64,000 nt of DNA from Selaginella tamariscina (taxonomy: Eukaryota; Streptophyta; Lycopodiopsida; Selaginellales; Selaginellaceae), in assembly GCA_003024785.1 (NCBI GenBank), contig PUQB01000272.1:186001-250000 (forward strand). The letters run 5' to 3'. Under the pieces are notes generated by a model. That model did no database searches. It was not told the origin of the DNA and was given only the letters and a program-made list of their open reading frames with translations. Shown here one piece after another: positions 1 to 10,712 of this stretch. Positions within the stretch are counted from its first letter, which is position 1; each line of letters opens with the position of its first letter. Position numbers and translations under genes: made by a program.

Positions 1-46
1 GTCCATGTATTTATATGTGTATACACATATATGTATATGTTTACAG

Positions 47-334
47 GGATTATGTTCCACATCTTAGCAAACTTCGTACACGATGGAACAAAGCTGGTTT
101 CAAAAACATTTATTACCTGAAAGGCCTCATGGTATGCTAATACAGACACACACACACACATATACTACTAACTTGACTGGTTTTCATTAACATCAAGATA
201 GACATATACACACACATACGCACGCACGCATGCACACACGACACTGTCCTCCGAATGGAGCTCTTGTCTTGTTTACTTTCATGCAGAGGACACATGCTGG
301 CTTCTTCAAATGTTATACGTCTCATCGGAGATGA
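47..334 (+). CDS. Possible last two exons of an unrecognised gene (partial)
   Basis: Two exon-like stretches with matching phase. The first follows a tttacag acceptor, reads GDYVPHLSKLRTRW then NKAGFKNIYYLKGLM, and ends at a gtatgc donor after base 131. The second starts after an atgcag acceptor at 287, reads RTHAGFFKCYTSHRR, and stops at TGA 332-334. The intron of about 155 bp contains CA/TG microsatellite. The 5' part of the gene would lie left of the window. I do not recognise the product; the call rests only on splice signals and open frame, so it could be chance. Confidence 0.28.
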
Positions 335-1545
335 GTACGTGGCTCCAATAGTAGTCTATTATCCCATGTTGTCATAGTACCAGTCTGTCACCGCATTCCC
401 AACCTGGTCATCAGGTCAAACGTTAGTCAAAGATAGAAAGTCAACTCTAGTCAATAGTTTGTCAACTTGTGTGGAGCTCTCACTTCAAAAGCACCACACA
501 ACTTGAGAGAGATGTGTTTAATATGGTTTATTATAATAACTGATATTCTTAGCCTATTCTGAATATCCTTTGGAACTATTGAAATGGGGTGCCTCTCCCT
601 GGTCCTCTTTAAGTGGAACACAGCCTCCTTCCGAGACTTTGCCCTGGCAGCAATACTCCTGCTCAATCGTGTACATAGGCACTAGATGAAGTTACCAGTT
701 TGAGGACGGACTCCTTTATGAAGAAGCTTGTTATCAACGACTTCTGAGGAGTCACACACGCAAACACAATGTTAAGCGTTTTCATCTGCCGTTCAGAGTC
801 TCAGCCCGCTGCTTACAGTTCCTCCTTAATCAGAGGTTGCTTGTATTGTGTGTGTCTCTACTTCTTATATAAAGAAAATATATGTGTGTGCATATCTAGC
901 GTGTGTACTTTTTAATTTTTTTAAAATAAGAAAGTATATTATTAAGTTATTAAAGGTACTTAATCTCGGTTTTGTAACCCATGATAGAGTCGGCGCAGTT
1001 AAAATCACAGGCGGACAGTTCAGATTTTTCGTACGTGTGACGGCGTTCAGTTTGCGGCTCGGATGGGGTAACCGCTGAAAATGCAGTCTGGTTCTGAAAA
1101 GACTTGGAAATCTTTCTATGGCGCATGGGCTTTTCACTTGTAAGCAAATCTGTATGATATACTGTTAGATTTAGTTTTTTTTTCTGGTGATTTAGCTTGT
1201 TGCTTGGTTGAAATCACCAAATCTTGTATGCATCGAAGTTTTCTTCTGGTGATTTAGTTTGTTTCTTGGTTGAAATCACCAAATCTTGTTAGATCGGTGT
1301 TTAGTTGGAAATCTGTGTCATATTCTTTCAAACATCTCTGATTGTTAGGGTCGTATAAATTTTCCTATGTTCTCCTTAAGATTTTCTATTTATAACATTG
1401 TTTTATCTTTAAACACAGCGTGACGCGGGGATGCTCAAGATAGGTGCCATGCCTGGTACACAATTATACACTTTTAAAAATTATTAAACAGCCTGTAATC
1501 TTGTCATACATGGTTAATCACATGTTGGTAATCTTGTCATACAAG
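335..1545. other. Spacer without a supported gene
   Basis: AT-rich to mixed sequence with several short open frames on both strands, none with a recognisable motif. It contains a two-copy hairpin-forming repeat (1182-1289) and a two-copy 33-bp repeat (1495-1561), listed separately. Confidence 0.5.
1182..1289. repeat. Two-copy 46-bp repeat, each copy able to form a hairpin
   Basis: Copies lie at 1182-1227 and 1244-1289. Each begins TTCTGGTGATTTAG and ends TTGAAATCACCAAATCTTGT. GGTGATTT pairs with AAATCACC inside one copy, so each copy is an 8-bp stem with a loop of about 15 bases. Confidence 0.75.
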
Positions 1546-1561
1546 GTTAATACACATGTTG
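1495..1561. repeat. Two-copy tandem repeat of about 33 bp
   Basis: GTAATCTTGTCATACATGG and its near copy GTAATCTTGTCATACAAGG start at 1495 and 1528. Each continues into TTAAT(A)CACATGTTG. The second copy overlaps the left end of the large palindrome that begins near 1546. Confidence 0.7.
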
Positions 1562-3706
1562 AGAGCTTTAATATTTATTACATAACACTATCGTAAGAGA
1601 GAATAGTATACATGTTGATTTATATTTTATATATTATATATACACTTCATATGTACACGTACGAATAAGACACATAGAGACATGTTTTTGCTTGTGTTAT
1701 AGGTGCTTTATTCTTGTTGCATTTGAATGTTAAAATATGAGAAGTAGGTATTGACATGTATATTTTAGAGAGGTTATGAATAGGCAGTTATGATGAAATG
1801 TATGTAAGGTACCTGGGAAGGTAAGTTAATATTTAATTATTTAATGAGATATATATCTCATTTGTGAATATTATGTTTATGTATGTACATTTATGCGTTT
1901 TATGTATATATAAATTATAATGTGTTTATGTTCGTATGTTTACGTGTGTATATATATTAATATATATAAATATAACATATATGGATGTGAATATATTTCA
2001 AATGTGTGGTTGGGAACATAGCTTATTATTTTTATGTTTTGGTTGTTTGGTTTATATTTTTTTAATTGGTTTCATCTAGTTACTTATTACTATATGTAAT
2101 GTGTATATAAACTGATACATGTGTTTATCAACATTATGATTTGTATTTATTGAAAATATTTATTATTCTTTAATAATTTTAGTATATATTGAAATATTTA
2201 ACTATTTTTCTTTTTAATTGAACATGATTATTCTTATTAAGGTATATTAGAATATCAAAGTAAGTTCGAAGGGATTAATAGTAAAATGTTTCATCTTTCA
2301 GTTCAATTTTTTATATGTGTATGTTGTCCGTGTTAAGAAGTATTTGTTGTAGATGTTCTTAATAAGTACATTATATAATTTTGTTTGTGTAGACAATTTT
2401 GATATGCATTTGTATTATTGTATATATATTGTTTTAGGGTATGTAAGTGCATTTATAAAGACATATATATATAAAGTTTTTGTATATAAATTTTTATTAA
2501 TATTGTATTGAATGTTTTTTTTATAACAATAACTGTGTTGTGTATGTGTAGTTATAAATGATATTTATTTATATATGTAAATATATTTATTTATACATCT
2601 AAAGTGTGTAAAAATATTTATTTATATATCTGTATAAATATTTATAAATATATATCATTTATAATTATACATATACAGACAGTTATTGTTATAAAAAGAA
2701 CATTCGATGTAATATCTTTAACCTTGGTAAATTTATACACAAAGACTATATATATATATTCTATTTTATAAATGTATTTATATATTTAAAACATATATAT
2801 ATATAATAATTATATATATAAATAATGATACAAATGCATATCAAAAATTGTTTGTACAAACAAAATTGTATAATGTATTTATTAAGAGTGTTTGTGGCAA
2901 GTGTTTCTTGACACGGATAGTATATACACATAAAAATTGGATTAGAAGACGAGCATTCTGTTGTTAATTTCTTCGAACTTACCTTTGATATACTCTAATA
3001 AGAATAATTACATTCAATTAAAAAAATAGTATTACAAAATGAGTTGAATATTCAGTATATATCAAGATTATTAAAGAATAAAGAATATTTTGATAAATAT
3101 AAAATGTTGTTGATAACACACATGCATCAATTTATGTACACATTACATATGACAGTAGATAATTAAATGAGATCAATTAAGGGAACATAAATTAAGATAA
3201 CCAAGGCATAAGGGAACGACAAGCTATGTTTTCAACCACATTTGAAACATATTCACATTCATATATGTTATGTTATACATATTGATATATATACATACGT
3301 AAACATATGGACGTGGACACATTATAGCTTATATATACATAAAACACATGAATGTACATACATAAATACAGCATTCACATATGAGATATATATCTCATTA
3401 AGTAATTAGATATTAACTTACTTTTTCGGACATCCTACGTGCATTTCATCATAGTTGCTTATTTATGTCCTCTCCAGAATATGCATGTCGATACTTGTTT
3501 TTCATATTTTAGCATTCGACGTGACAGGAACAAGATGAAGCACCTATAACACAAGTAAAAAACATGTCATTGTGTCTATCTCGTACATGTACATATATAT
3601 GTATATATGATATATAAAATTGACATGTGTACTATTCTCTCTCTTTTGATAGTGTTCTTACTTAAACATGTAATAAATCTTAAAGCTCTCTAACATGTGT
3701 ATTAAC
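1546..3706. repeat. 2.16-kb imperfect palindrome (foldback-like inverted repeat)
   Basis: The left arm, from GTTAATACACATGTT at 1546, reads inward as the reverse complement of the right arm, which ends AACATGTGTATTAAC at 3706. Matching internal blocks include GAGATATATATCTCAT (left near 1842, right near 3384), the block with ATAACAATAACTGT near 2524 and ACAGTTATTGTTAT near 2678, and TTATAAATGATAT near 2552 with its partner near 2650. The arms are each about 1.07 kb and meet near 2626 with almost no spacer. They differ by scattered substitutions and small indels, so the structure is not recent. There is no coding frame inside. It resembles a foldback or long-TIR non-autonomous transposon. I could not identify a target-site duplication. 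Confidence 0.85.
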
Positions 3707-4142
3707 TCGTTTTTTTTCTTACTCTATAAAGTAAGAAAATACATTAGCTAATTTTCTATCATGGCTAAAGTATGCATTTTCTATCACACATACACCACAT
3801 AATAGCCTGCGGGCAAACAGATATTTCTATGTTTACTCTATGTAAATGTAGATACATGCAAGCTTGTTCGTGGGTGCCCATGTATACATACATACATAAT
3901 CATATATTTTATATATAGGTGGAGAAGTTCGACTCGGGAGCAATTCAATAGCTGTCTATTAATGTAGGGAAGCTGCATGTACAACGGGAAAACTTGCTTC
4001 CTCATTAGTTAAGGTCAAGAAAATTCTGCTGTAAGGTACGAATAACACACATAACTTAAGGTATATTTTGTTTTAAATACAGAAAACATAATAATAATAA
4101 TAATATTGCATAAACATAAATAAACATAAACAATTGTTTTAG
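3707..4142. other. AT-rich spacer, nothing recognised
   Basis: Simple AT-rich sequence with TA-type microsatellites and an (ata/aat)n tract near 4090-4105. No coding frame with recognisable content. Confidence 0.5.
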
Positions 4143-4205
4143 GAGTTTGAAGATAGAGAGGTATTGAAGAAGATGGCTACTGCTGTTGAGTTTGCCTCAA
4201 AAAAG
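4143..4205 (+). CDS. Isolated exon-like segment (21 codons)
   Basis: A 63-bp stretch, a multiple of three, lies between a good acceptor (ttgttttag) and a donor (AAG/gtatta). It reads EFEDREVLKKM then ATAVEFASKK. A second possible segment, MTKDQGESWSTLER before a gtagaa donor, lies near 4400-4441. The product is unknown. The composition is more gene-like than the surrounding AT-rich DNA, but no homology can be claimed and it may be a relic exon. Confidence 0.22.
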
Positions 4206-5530
4206 GTATTAATATAGAGAGAGAAGAAGGAAAGGAGAGGGATATATGATACTCTCCCCGTCCCTCTCTCCTTTCTATATATCTTTCTCATTATCATTAC
4301 ATACAAATGTATTGTAAGTAAAGGAAGGAGCCATGATCTTTTGGTTTTTCTCCGTTGAGAAAGTAGTTCGGGATGTTTTTTCTGTGTTAAAGCCAACATG
4401 ACTAAAGATCAAGGAGAGAGTTGGAGCACTCTGGAAAGGTAGAAAACAGAATGGGAGGGAAGATGAGGAACATATATATATATATTTTAGATAAATGCCA
4501 CGATGTAAATTGATACCACTAGTTATAACTTACATAGTATTAGTTATTGTATATACATAAAAATTATGTGAAAATTTATACATTTTAGATTTGACTTTCA
4601 AGATTATTAAATTAAGTTATCATTTTTTATACTGATAAAAAGAAATTATTGCATATACTTACACAGGGACAGCAAAGTGTTCAATAGCTTTCTTAGGTAA
4701 ACCCTCCGTGACCTAGCCGCTCTGTATGTGCTCTTCTAAGCAGAGTGTTATATATAGTAAGGTTTAAATAAATAAATAATTAAGAAAATGATAATTACAT
4801 TTGTATTATCATTAAACCGACAAGAAACAGAGTGTCAAGAGCAAGACATCAAGTACATACATATATATGTATATCTGTGTGTGTATGCTTTTATCTTTAT
4901 AAACCCTAAACTCTGTTCTAAAAGCCTATATAACCACGTGGCTGTTTGAGAAAACAGTTCATGAAAATTATTAAAAAAATTTGAATTTAAAATGTATATT
5001 TAAAGAGTGATGTTTAAAATAAAGATAAATATATGAGGAAAAAACCATTATTCTGTAATTTACATTTATGACAATAATCTAATCAAGTATTGTTATATAA
5101 TTAATATAAACATGAATATATCAGTTTTTAAGGTATTATGTATATTATAAGAAATAAATCTAAATAAAGTTAAACTTAACCTTTCTGATTATTCAATTAA
5201 TAGATAATGAGATACTATAAATATTACATTTACATTATATTTATCCTGATTAATTTACATTATGGGTGAGCATATACTTTGTCATGCAGCTAAATGCTAG
5301 TAAGATATCTGATGAGCACTGAGTTTGACTGCAATGATTTAAGTGTCCGTCCATAACTTGCCAAACACATTGTGAATATGTATGTACACACACAGAGGCA
5401 TAACTTCTACTCCGGTTTTGTGAATTTGAGAGAGAGAGCACACCAACAAACACAATACTTTTGCATATAATAATAACTTTAAAGGCAGAAACGAATATGT
5501 AAACTTTACTACTATGTAATTCAAATATAT
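4206..5530. other. AT-rich spacer, nothing recognised
   Basis: Long runs of A/T with TA microsatellites and one GA-rich patch near 4215-4240. The open frames here are short and lack motifs. Confidence 0.5.
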
Positions 5531-5534
5531 TAAT

Positions 5535-6140
5535 TCACCATTAACAGCATCTGCTTGAGCTTCTCTCCGCATTCTACGTGAGTCAGTAAGCTTCTCGACA
5601 GCACTCAGAGTCCACTTGAGGCAGTCCCCATACACAATCCTCGCAATGCCAGAGACAACCGTGCGATCATCGTGAGTTGCCTTGGCCGATGACTTTGCCG
5701 TCCCTATCAACACCGTTGTGGGCTTGTTAAAGTAAATAGTTTAGAGTTCTTGTTATCTGCAGCACCAAACATTTTATCCTCCATTGGTTTTAACATCAAC
5801 CTCATGAACCGTCGTATTACGTAAGTACAGATTCTCCAACCTCCTTTTCTTCCTCAGGTACACACACTTAACTCTGCAAGAGCAAGATCGCTGATTTTGT
5901 TGCCGGAGGAGATCTGTGCAACAGCCCATCCAATGCCAATAGTGATCATATGGATTTTCTTGTATCTATCGATTCGAACATTCTGTATGCCTGCTGCACA
6001 CCATAATAAAGTACTTGAGGTAGGCATAACGGCCACATGAACTGCGGCAGAGATCTTGGCAACCTTGGGTGTCCAGGCAAATCACATGCCCTCGTCAACC
6101 AAAACCATCTCAACGCCGCCTTCAAACCAGATGCAGTATA
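5535..6140 (-). pseudogene. Downstream exons of an unrecognised host gene
   Basis: Two coding-like blocks on the minus strand. The first (about 6140 down to 5870) reads ISAAVHVAVMPTSSTLLWC, then AAGIQNVRIDRYKKIH, then MITIGIGWAVAQISSGNK. The second (about 5713 down to 5535) reads LIGTAKSSAKATHDDR, then TVVSGIARIVYGDCLKW, then TLSAVEKLTDSRRMRREAQA. The hydrophobic stretches suggest a membrane protein, but I do not recognise the family. The upstream part of the first block contains a stop in the best frame, so the gene may be broken or my exon limits are wrong. The copia element at 6304-10685 separates these blocks from a matching minus-strand exon at 10713-10800. Confidence 0.35.
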
Positions 6141-6303
6141 TACTCTGTTGGCTCCCCTTTAAGAAGCTCACCAGGTTTCGGAGCCAACCTGGTGTAAACA
6201 GGAGGCATAGAACAGGCCACGGGTCTGTAATTTAGCTCCTTGGTAATCAATCAGCACTATCATTCCAGAAGCAGTTACAAGCATCTGGCTTCAAAGTCGA
6301 TTT

Positions 6304-6390
6304 TGTTACATGACATAACTTGCCACATATACATTTAGGGCTTTCCGTTTGTGTCCGTTAGCACGGTGCGCTTGGATCCTGATTGTCTCA
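6304..6390 (+). repeat. 5' LTR of the copia element
   Basis: Begins TGTTACATGACATAAC after the GATTT duplication and ends GATTGTCTCA, directly followed by the primer-binding site. The terminal 69 bases are repeated at 10617-10685. Confidence 0.85.
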
Positions 6391-6414
6391 TGGTATCGGA
6401 GCTCGGATAGCGCC

Positions 6415-9400
6415 ATGGAAGGAAAGCCATCCATCCGCGAGTTTGATGGAGAAGGATTTGAGGGATTCAAGATCCATCTTGAATCCTTTCTCTTATTTCA
6501 TGGGTTGTTGGGGATTGTAGATGGAACAGAGCCGTCGCCAGCTCCAGGTTCTACTGCTGCTGAGGTACGTGACTGGAATCTCCGGGATTCCAAGGCTAGA
6601 GGAAGTATTGCAATGTGCCTGTCCTCGAATGTATTATTTGCTGCTCCATCCATTCCCAAATCCACTGCAGCAGCACTTTGGAAATGGTTGAGCGACACCT
6701 ATGGCATCAAGAGTGAAATGGATGTCTTCAACATCCATTCACAGCTAGATTCCTTGAGGCTAGAGGAAAATGGTAGTATCCAGACTCACATTGCCAAGCT
6801 CCAGGGATTTTTCACACAGCTTGCGGCTGCTGGGGCGAAGCATTGTCTCACGGATGAGCAGCAGAGGCTGCGACTCTACAAGTCCTTGCCGGCTAGTTGG
6901 AAGAATGCAGTTGAGAGCTTGCTTCTCCAACCAGGGATGACTTGGGCAGATGCCGTGAGGAGTCTTCGCAATATTGAAGCCATGCGAAGTGAGAGGGCGG
7001 AAATGCCACATGCTATGTATGCTTCACAGGCTCTTGGTGATGCCAAAGTGGCAAAAACGTATGCAGCAGCAAATGCCCAGAAAGGGCAAAATTCTGGGGC
7101 AGTAGCAAATGCCCAGAAAGGGCAAAATTTCAGGGTAGCAGCAAATGCCCAGAAAGGGCAAAATTCTAGGGCATTTGGGCGTGCCAAGGCCAGACTTGCT
7201 AAGAATCAGTGTGCTCGTTGCTTGGAGATGGGCCATTGGGCTCAAGATTGCACTGCTCCAAAGCCTGTCAAACGACCAATTGCTATGACGGCGAAAGCTA
7301 ATCTACTCGAGAGCAATGGGACTGCTACAACAAATGAGGTTGACGAGGAACTCTACAACGCAGAGGCAGTTGTAGCACCGAGTAGGTGGCTTCTAGACTC
7401 TGGTTGTACTAATCTTATGGGCAATAAGAAAAGTCTTTTTGAGTGTTACCAACCGAACATTGAAAAGCATGCTGTTCATTTAGGTGATAATACCACCATC
7501 CCTGTGGAAGGCATCGGGCAATTTCGGCTCTCACTTGATCATGGGCGGACCATGACATTTGATGGTGCCATGCACGTCTCCACCTTGCGACGTAATTTAA
7601 TGTCCATCGCCAAGATATGCGATCAAAGTGCAGTGGTAGTCTTTGATGCAAAGGGAGTCTCCTTGGTTGACTCTAGCGACTTTCACATGCTTGGTACACA
7701 GTTGCTTCGTGGGAAACGCATTGGGGACTTGTACGAGATTACTGCTGCCGACTCAGTTCAGGCCTTTCAAACTGTGGAGGCAGATTCTCGTGCAGAGCTC
7801 TGGCACAAGAGACTCGGTCATGTGAATTACCAATCTCTTCAACGAATGAAATCACAAGGCATAGTTACTGGATTGGATTTCCGACGTATCCCATCTACGT
7901 TTTGTGAAGCTTGTGTTTTAGGCAAGCATCACCGCCGAAATTTCTCGCCGAGTAAGCATCGAGCGATTGGACTTTTGGACTTGGTCCATTCTGATCTTTG
8001 TGGTCCCATGGACGTGCCAAGCCATGATGGTGCGAAGTATTTCATCACATTCATTGATGACTATAGCCGTCGGACATGCATTCACTTCTTGATGCGCAAG
8101 AGCGATGCAGTTGTTGCGTTTCAAACATATAAGGCCTATGTTGAAAATCTCCTTGGCCGAAAGATAAAAGCTCTTCGAGTTGACGGTGGTGGTGAATACC
8201 TCAACAATGAGCTTCGGGGCATCTGTCGTGATGTAGGCATACGACTGCAAGCCACGGCTCGCTACACCCCCCAGCAAAATGGTGTTGCAGAAAGGAAGAA
8301 TCGCACTCTTGTCAATGCTGCTCGTGCTTTGTTAGCTGATGGACATCTTGACAAGACGTTTTGGCAAGAGGCCATAGCCACAGCAATGCATGTCCAAAAT
8401 CGCCTTGCTACGGCTGCTTTGGATGGAAAAACCCCTGAGGCATTTTGGACAGGGTCTACTCCTGATGTGTCTCACTTTCGAGTCTTCGGTTGTGCGGCAT
8501 ACGCACATACCCCTGATCAACTTCGGAAAAAACTGGATCCCAAAAGTAAAAAATTCATCTTCATAGGATATGCACAAGATGACACCATCGGGAGAAAAGC
8601 TTACAAGTTGTGGGATCTTGCATCTCATAAGGCTCTTGTTAGCACGGATGTCATGTTCAACGAAGATGACTTTCCCATGCGCACAGAGGCTCTTCAAGAT
8701 CCTTCTTTCATTGATGAGACTCAACTTGTTCCTTTGATACCACTTATGGGAGATGGTCCACTCTTGCCTCCGCCTTTAGATCCTATTCATGAGTTACCAC
8801 TAGAGATTCCACTGGGGAATCCTCCACTTCTAGACATGCCTGAACCAGTTGATGCTCAAATTGAGGATAGGCCTTCGACACCTCCACCACCTCGTCGACG
8901 TCGTGGCATGCCTGATCCGATGCCAATTCTTGATCAACCCCGGGAACGTCGACCTTCATTGAAAGTCCGAGAAAATATTGAAGTAGATGCTGCGGAGCTC
9001 GATGATTTTTGTGGTCTTGTTGATGCTGGCATCCCCATGACCTATGATGAGGCCGTCTCAGGGCCTGAGGCTCCATATTGGATGGAAGCCATTGCGGAAG
9101 AAGTTGCTTCCATTCGGGTTAACGGCACCTATGTTCAAGTGGATTCAGCACCACCGGGACGACGTGTTTTGGATCCAAAATGGATCTTTTCCAAAAAGTA
9201 TGGAAAAGATGGTCAAGTGGTACGTTATAAGGCACGGTTAGTTGTTCGCGGATTTCGCCAAGTCCATGGCCTTGACTATGATGAAACATTCTCACCAGTT
9301 GTAAAAATGGCCAGCCTCCGTACCCTTTTTGCACTTGCGGCTGCTCGCAAATGGCAAGTCCACCATATGGATGTCAAGACAGCCTTCTTGAATGGGGATT

Positions 9401-10656
9401 TGCAAGAGGATATCTACATGCATATACCTCTTGGGTTTGAGGATGATGTTGCCTCTAGTGGCACTATATGGCAATTGCGGAAAGCTTTGTATGGCTTAAA
9501 ACAAAGCTCCCGTGTTTGGTACCAAAAATTTGATGCTACCTTACGTGCTCAAGGCTTTTCTCGCTGCCATGCTGATCCCAATGTGTATGTGAAAGGCCAT
9601 GCCAAGAGCATGCTCATCGTGGCCCTCTATGTTGATGATTTGCTCATCATGGGTGATGACACTGATGCCATTGCTGCTCTAAAAGTTTCTCTTAGCCAGC
9701 AATTCCAGATGAAGGACCTTGGCCAAGTTTCTTACTTTCTTGGCTTTGAGGTCACACATGATCCCAAGTCTGGTAGCTACATGCTTAGCCAACAACGTAA
9801 GGTCGAAGTCTTGCTGGATCGGTTTGGTATGCGTGATTGCCACCCTGTCAAGACCCCAATGGTTGTCGGTGCCATTGACCTCACAATTGAGCAACCCGGT
9901 GAGCCTCTACCTGCTGGGACTCCTTATCGGCATCTCATCGGTTGTCTCACATATTTGTCCCTAATGACTCGCCCCGACATCGCATATGCGACTATTGCCT
10001 TAAGTCAGTATAACACGTCACCAACCACCATGCATTGGCAAGCTGCCAAGCGTATCGTCAGATACCTTCGGGGCACTATGGATTGTGGCATTGCTTATTC
10101 GGGAGGTGATGCATCGTTGACATGCTACACAGATGCTAGCTTTGCCAACAACAAAGGTCATCGCTCAACTTCTGGCATTTGCCTTTCCTTCTCAGGAGGT
10201 GCCATTGCGTGGGCTTCTAAGCGACAATCTGTGGTGGCACTTTCTAGTGCAGAAGCTGAGTACATTGCACTCACTACTGGTAGCAGGGAAGTGGTTTGGG
10301 CTCGGGGGCTACTTGCTGAGCTGGGATGTCCACAAGCTGGCCCCACTCCTTCTTGGTGCGACAACTTGAGCAGCATTGCCATGTCCAAGAACCCCGTCCA
10401 CCATGCTCGCTCGAAGCACATTGAAGTCCAATTCCACTACGTGCGTGAGCTAGTTGATGGTGGCACACTGGCCGTCCAACATCTTGGGACAAAGGACATG
10501 CCAGCTGACCTTCTCACCAAGCCATTGGGGCCACACCAGTTTCAACTCTTGCGCCACAGATTTGGGTTGGTAAGTGGCTTCGGTTTGGGGGGGGCTTCGG
10601 TTTGGGGACATACCTCGCCACATATACATTTAGGGCTTTCCGTTTGTGTCCGTTAG
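6415..10656 (+). CDS. Copia Gag-Pol polyprotein
   Basis: A single frame of about 1,413 codons from MEGKPSIREFDGEG, chosen because this ATG lies just after the LTR and primer-binding site. In order: a UBN2/retrotran_gag-like Gag; three tandem copies of an ANAQKGQN-containing unit (7060-7170); a CCHC zinc knuckle CARCLEMGHWAQDC; an aspartic protease motif LLDSGCTN; the gag-pre-integrase and integrase core (HSDLCGP, DDYSRR, TPQQNGVAERKN); reverse transcriptase (DPKWIFSKKYGKDG, YVDDLLIMGDD); and an RNase H tail (SAEAEYIALTTGSREVVWAR, then KHIEVQFHYVREL). The order protease-integrase-RT-RNase H defines copia. It looks whole. Confidence 0.95.
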   Translation: MEGKPSIREFDGEGFEGFKIHLESFLLFHGLLGIVDGTEPSPAPGSTAAEVRDWNLRDSKARGSIAMCLSSNVLFAAPSIPKSTAAALWKWLSDTYGIKSEMDVFNIHSQLDSLRLEENGSIQTHIAKLQGFFTQLAAAGAKHCLTDEQQRLRLYKSLPASWKNAVESLLLQPGMTWADAVRSLRNIEAMRSERAEMPHAMYASQALGDAKVAKTYAAANAQKGQNSGAVANAQKGQNFRVAANAQKGQNSRAFGRAKARLAKNQCARCLEMGHWAQDCTAPKPVKRPIAMTAKANLLESNGTATTNEVDEELYNAEAVVAPSRWLLDSGCTNLMGNKKSLFECYQPNIEKHAVHLGDNTTIPVEGIGQFRLSLDHGRTMTFDGAMHVSTLRRNLMSIAKICDQSAVVVFDAKGVSLVDSSDFHMLGTQLLRGKRIGDLYEITAADSVQAFQTVEADSRAELWHKRLGHVNYQSLQRMKSQGIVTGLDFRRIPSTFCEACVLGKHHRRNFSPSKHRAIGLLDLVHSDLCGPMDVPSHDGAKYFITFIDDYSRRTCIHFLMRKSDAVVAFQTYKAYVENLLGRKIKALRVDGGGEYLNNELRGICRDVGIRLQATARYTPQQNGVAERKNRTLVNAARALLADGHLDKTFWQEAIATAMHVQNRLATAALDGKTPEAFWTGSTPDVSHFRVFGCAAYAHTPDQLRKKLDPKSKKFIFIGYAQDDTIGRKAYKLWDLASHKALVSTDVMFNEDDFPMRTEALQDPSFIDETQLVPLIPLMGDGPLLPPPLDPIHELPLEIPLGNPPLLDMPEPVDAQIEDRPSTPPPPRRRRGMPDPMPILDQPRERRPSLKVRENIEVDAAELDDFCGLVDAGIPMTYDEAVSGPEAPYWMEAIAEEVASIRVNGTYVQVDSAPPGRRVLDPKWIFSKKYGKDGQVVRYKARLVVRGFRQVHGLDYDETFSPVVKMASLRTLFALAAARKWQVHHMDVKTAFLNGDLQEDIYMHIPLGFEDDVASSGTIWQLRKALYGLKQSSRVWYQKFDATLRAQGFSRCHADPNVYVKGHAKSMLIVALYVDDLLIMGDDTDAIAALKVSLSQQFQMKDLGQVSYFLGFEVTHDPKSGSYMLSQQRKVEVLLDRFGMRDCHPVKTPMVVGAIDLTIEQPGEPLPAGTPYRHLIGCLTYLSLMTRPDIAYATIALSQYNTSPTTMHWQAAKRIVRYLRGTMDCGIAYSGGDASLTCYTDASFANNKGHRSTSGICLSFSGGAIAWASKRQSVVALSSAEAEYIALTTGSREVVWARGLLAELGCPQAGPTPSWCDNLSSIAMSKNPVHHARSKHIEVQFHYVRELVDGGTLAVQHLGTKDMPADLLTKPLGPHQFQLLRHRFGLVSGFGLGGASVWGHTSPHIHLGLSVCVR

Positions 10657-10685
10657 CACGGTGCGCTTGGATCCTGATTGTCTCA
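10606..10685 (+). repeat. 3' LTR of the copia element
   Basis: Follows a G-rich tract (near 10586-10607) and ends GATTGTCTCA before the GATTT duplication. The left boundary is approximate. The polyprotein frame runs into it and stops at 10656. Confidence 0.8.
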
Positions 10686-10712
10686 GATTTTGCAAATTAT
10701 TCCTGAGCTTAC

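Larger units (their letters stand above)
6304..10685 (+). mobile_element. Ty1/copia LTR retrotransposon, looks whole, very short LTRs
   Basis: The element is 4.38 kb. A 5-bp target-site duplication GATTT lies at 6299-6303 and 10686-10690. The LTRs are only about 80-87 bp and are essentially identical over their last 69 bases. The first bases of the 3' LTR differ from the 5' LTR, so its exact start is uncertain. The primer-binding site TGGTATCGGAGC follows the 5' LTR at once, as in plant copia elements primed by initiator-Met tRNA. A G-rich polypurine tract precedes the 3' LTR. The internal region is one long polyprotein frame. Near-identical LTRs and the open frame indicate a young insertion. 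It lies in a probable host intron in the opposite orientation to the gene. Confidence 0.95.

Noticed and set aside
451-666. Minus-strand open frame with basic residues as a gene.
   Set aside because: No motif, no splice context I trust, and a competing plus-strand reading is equally weak.
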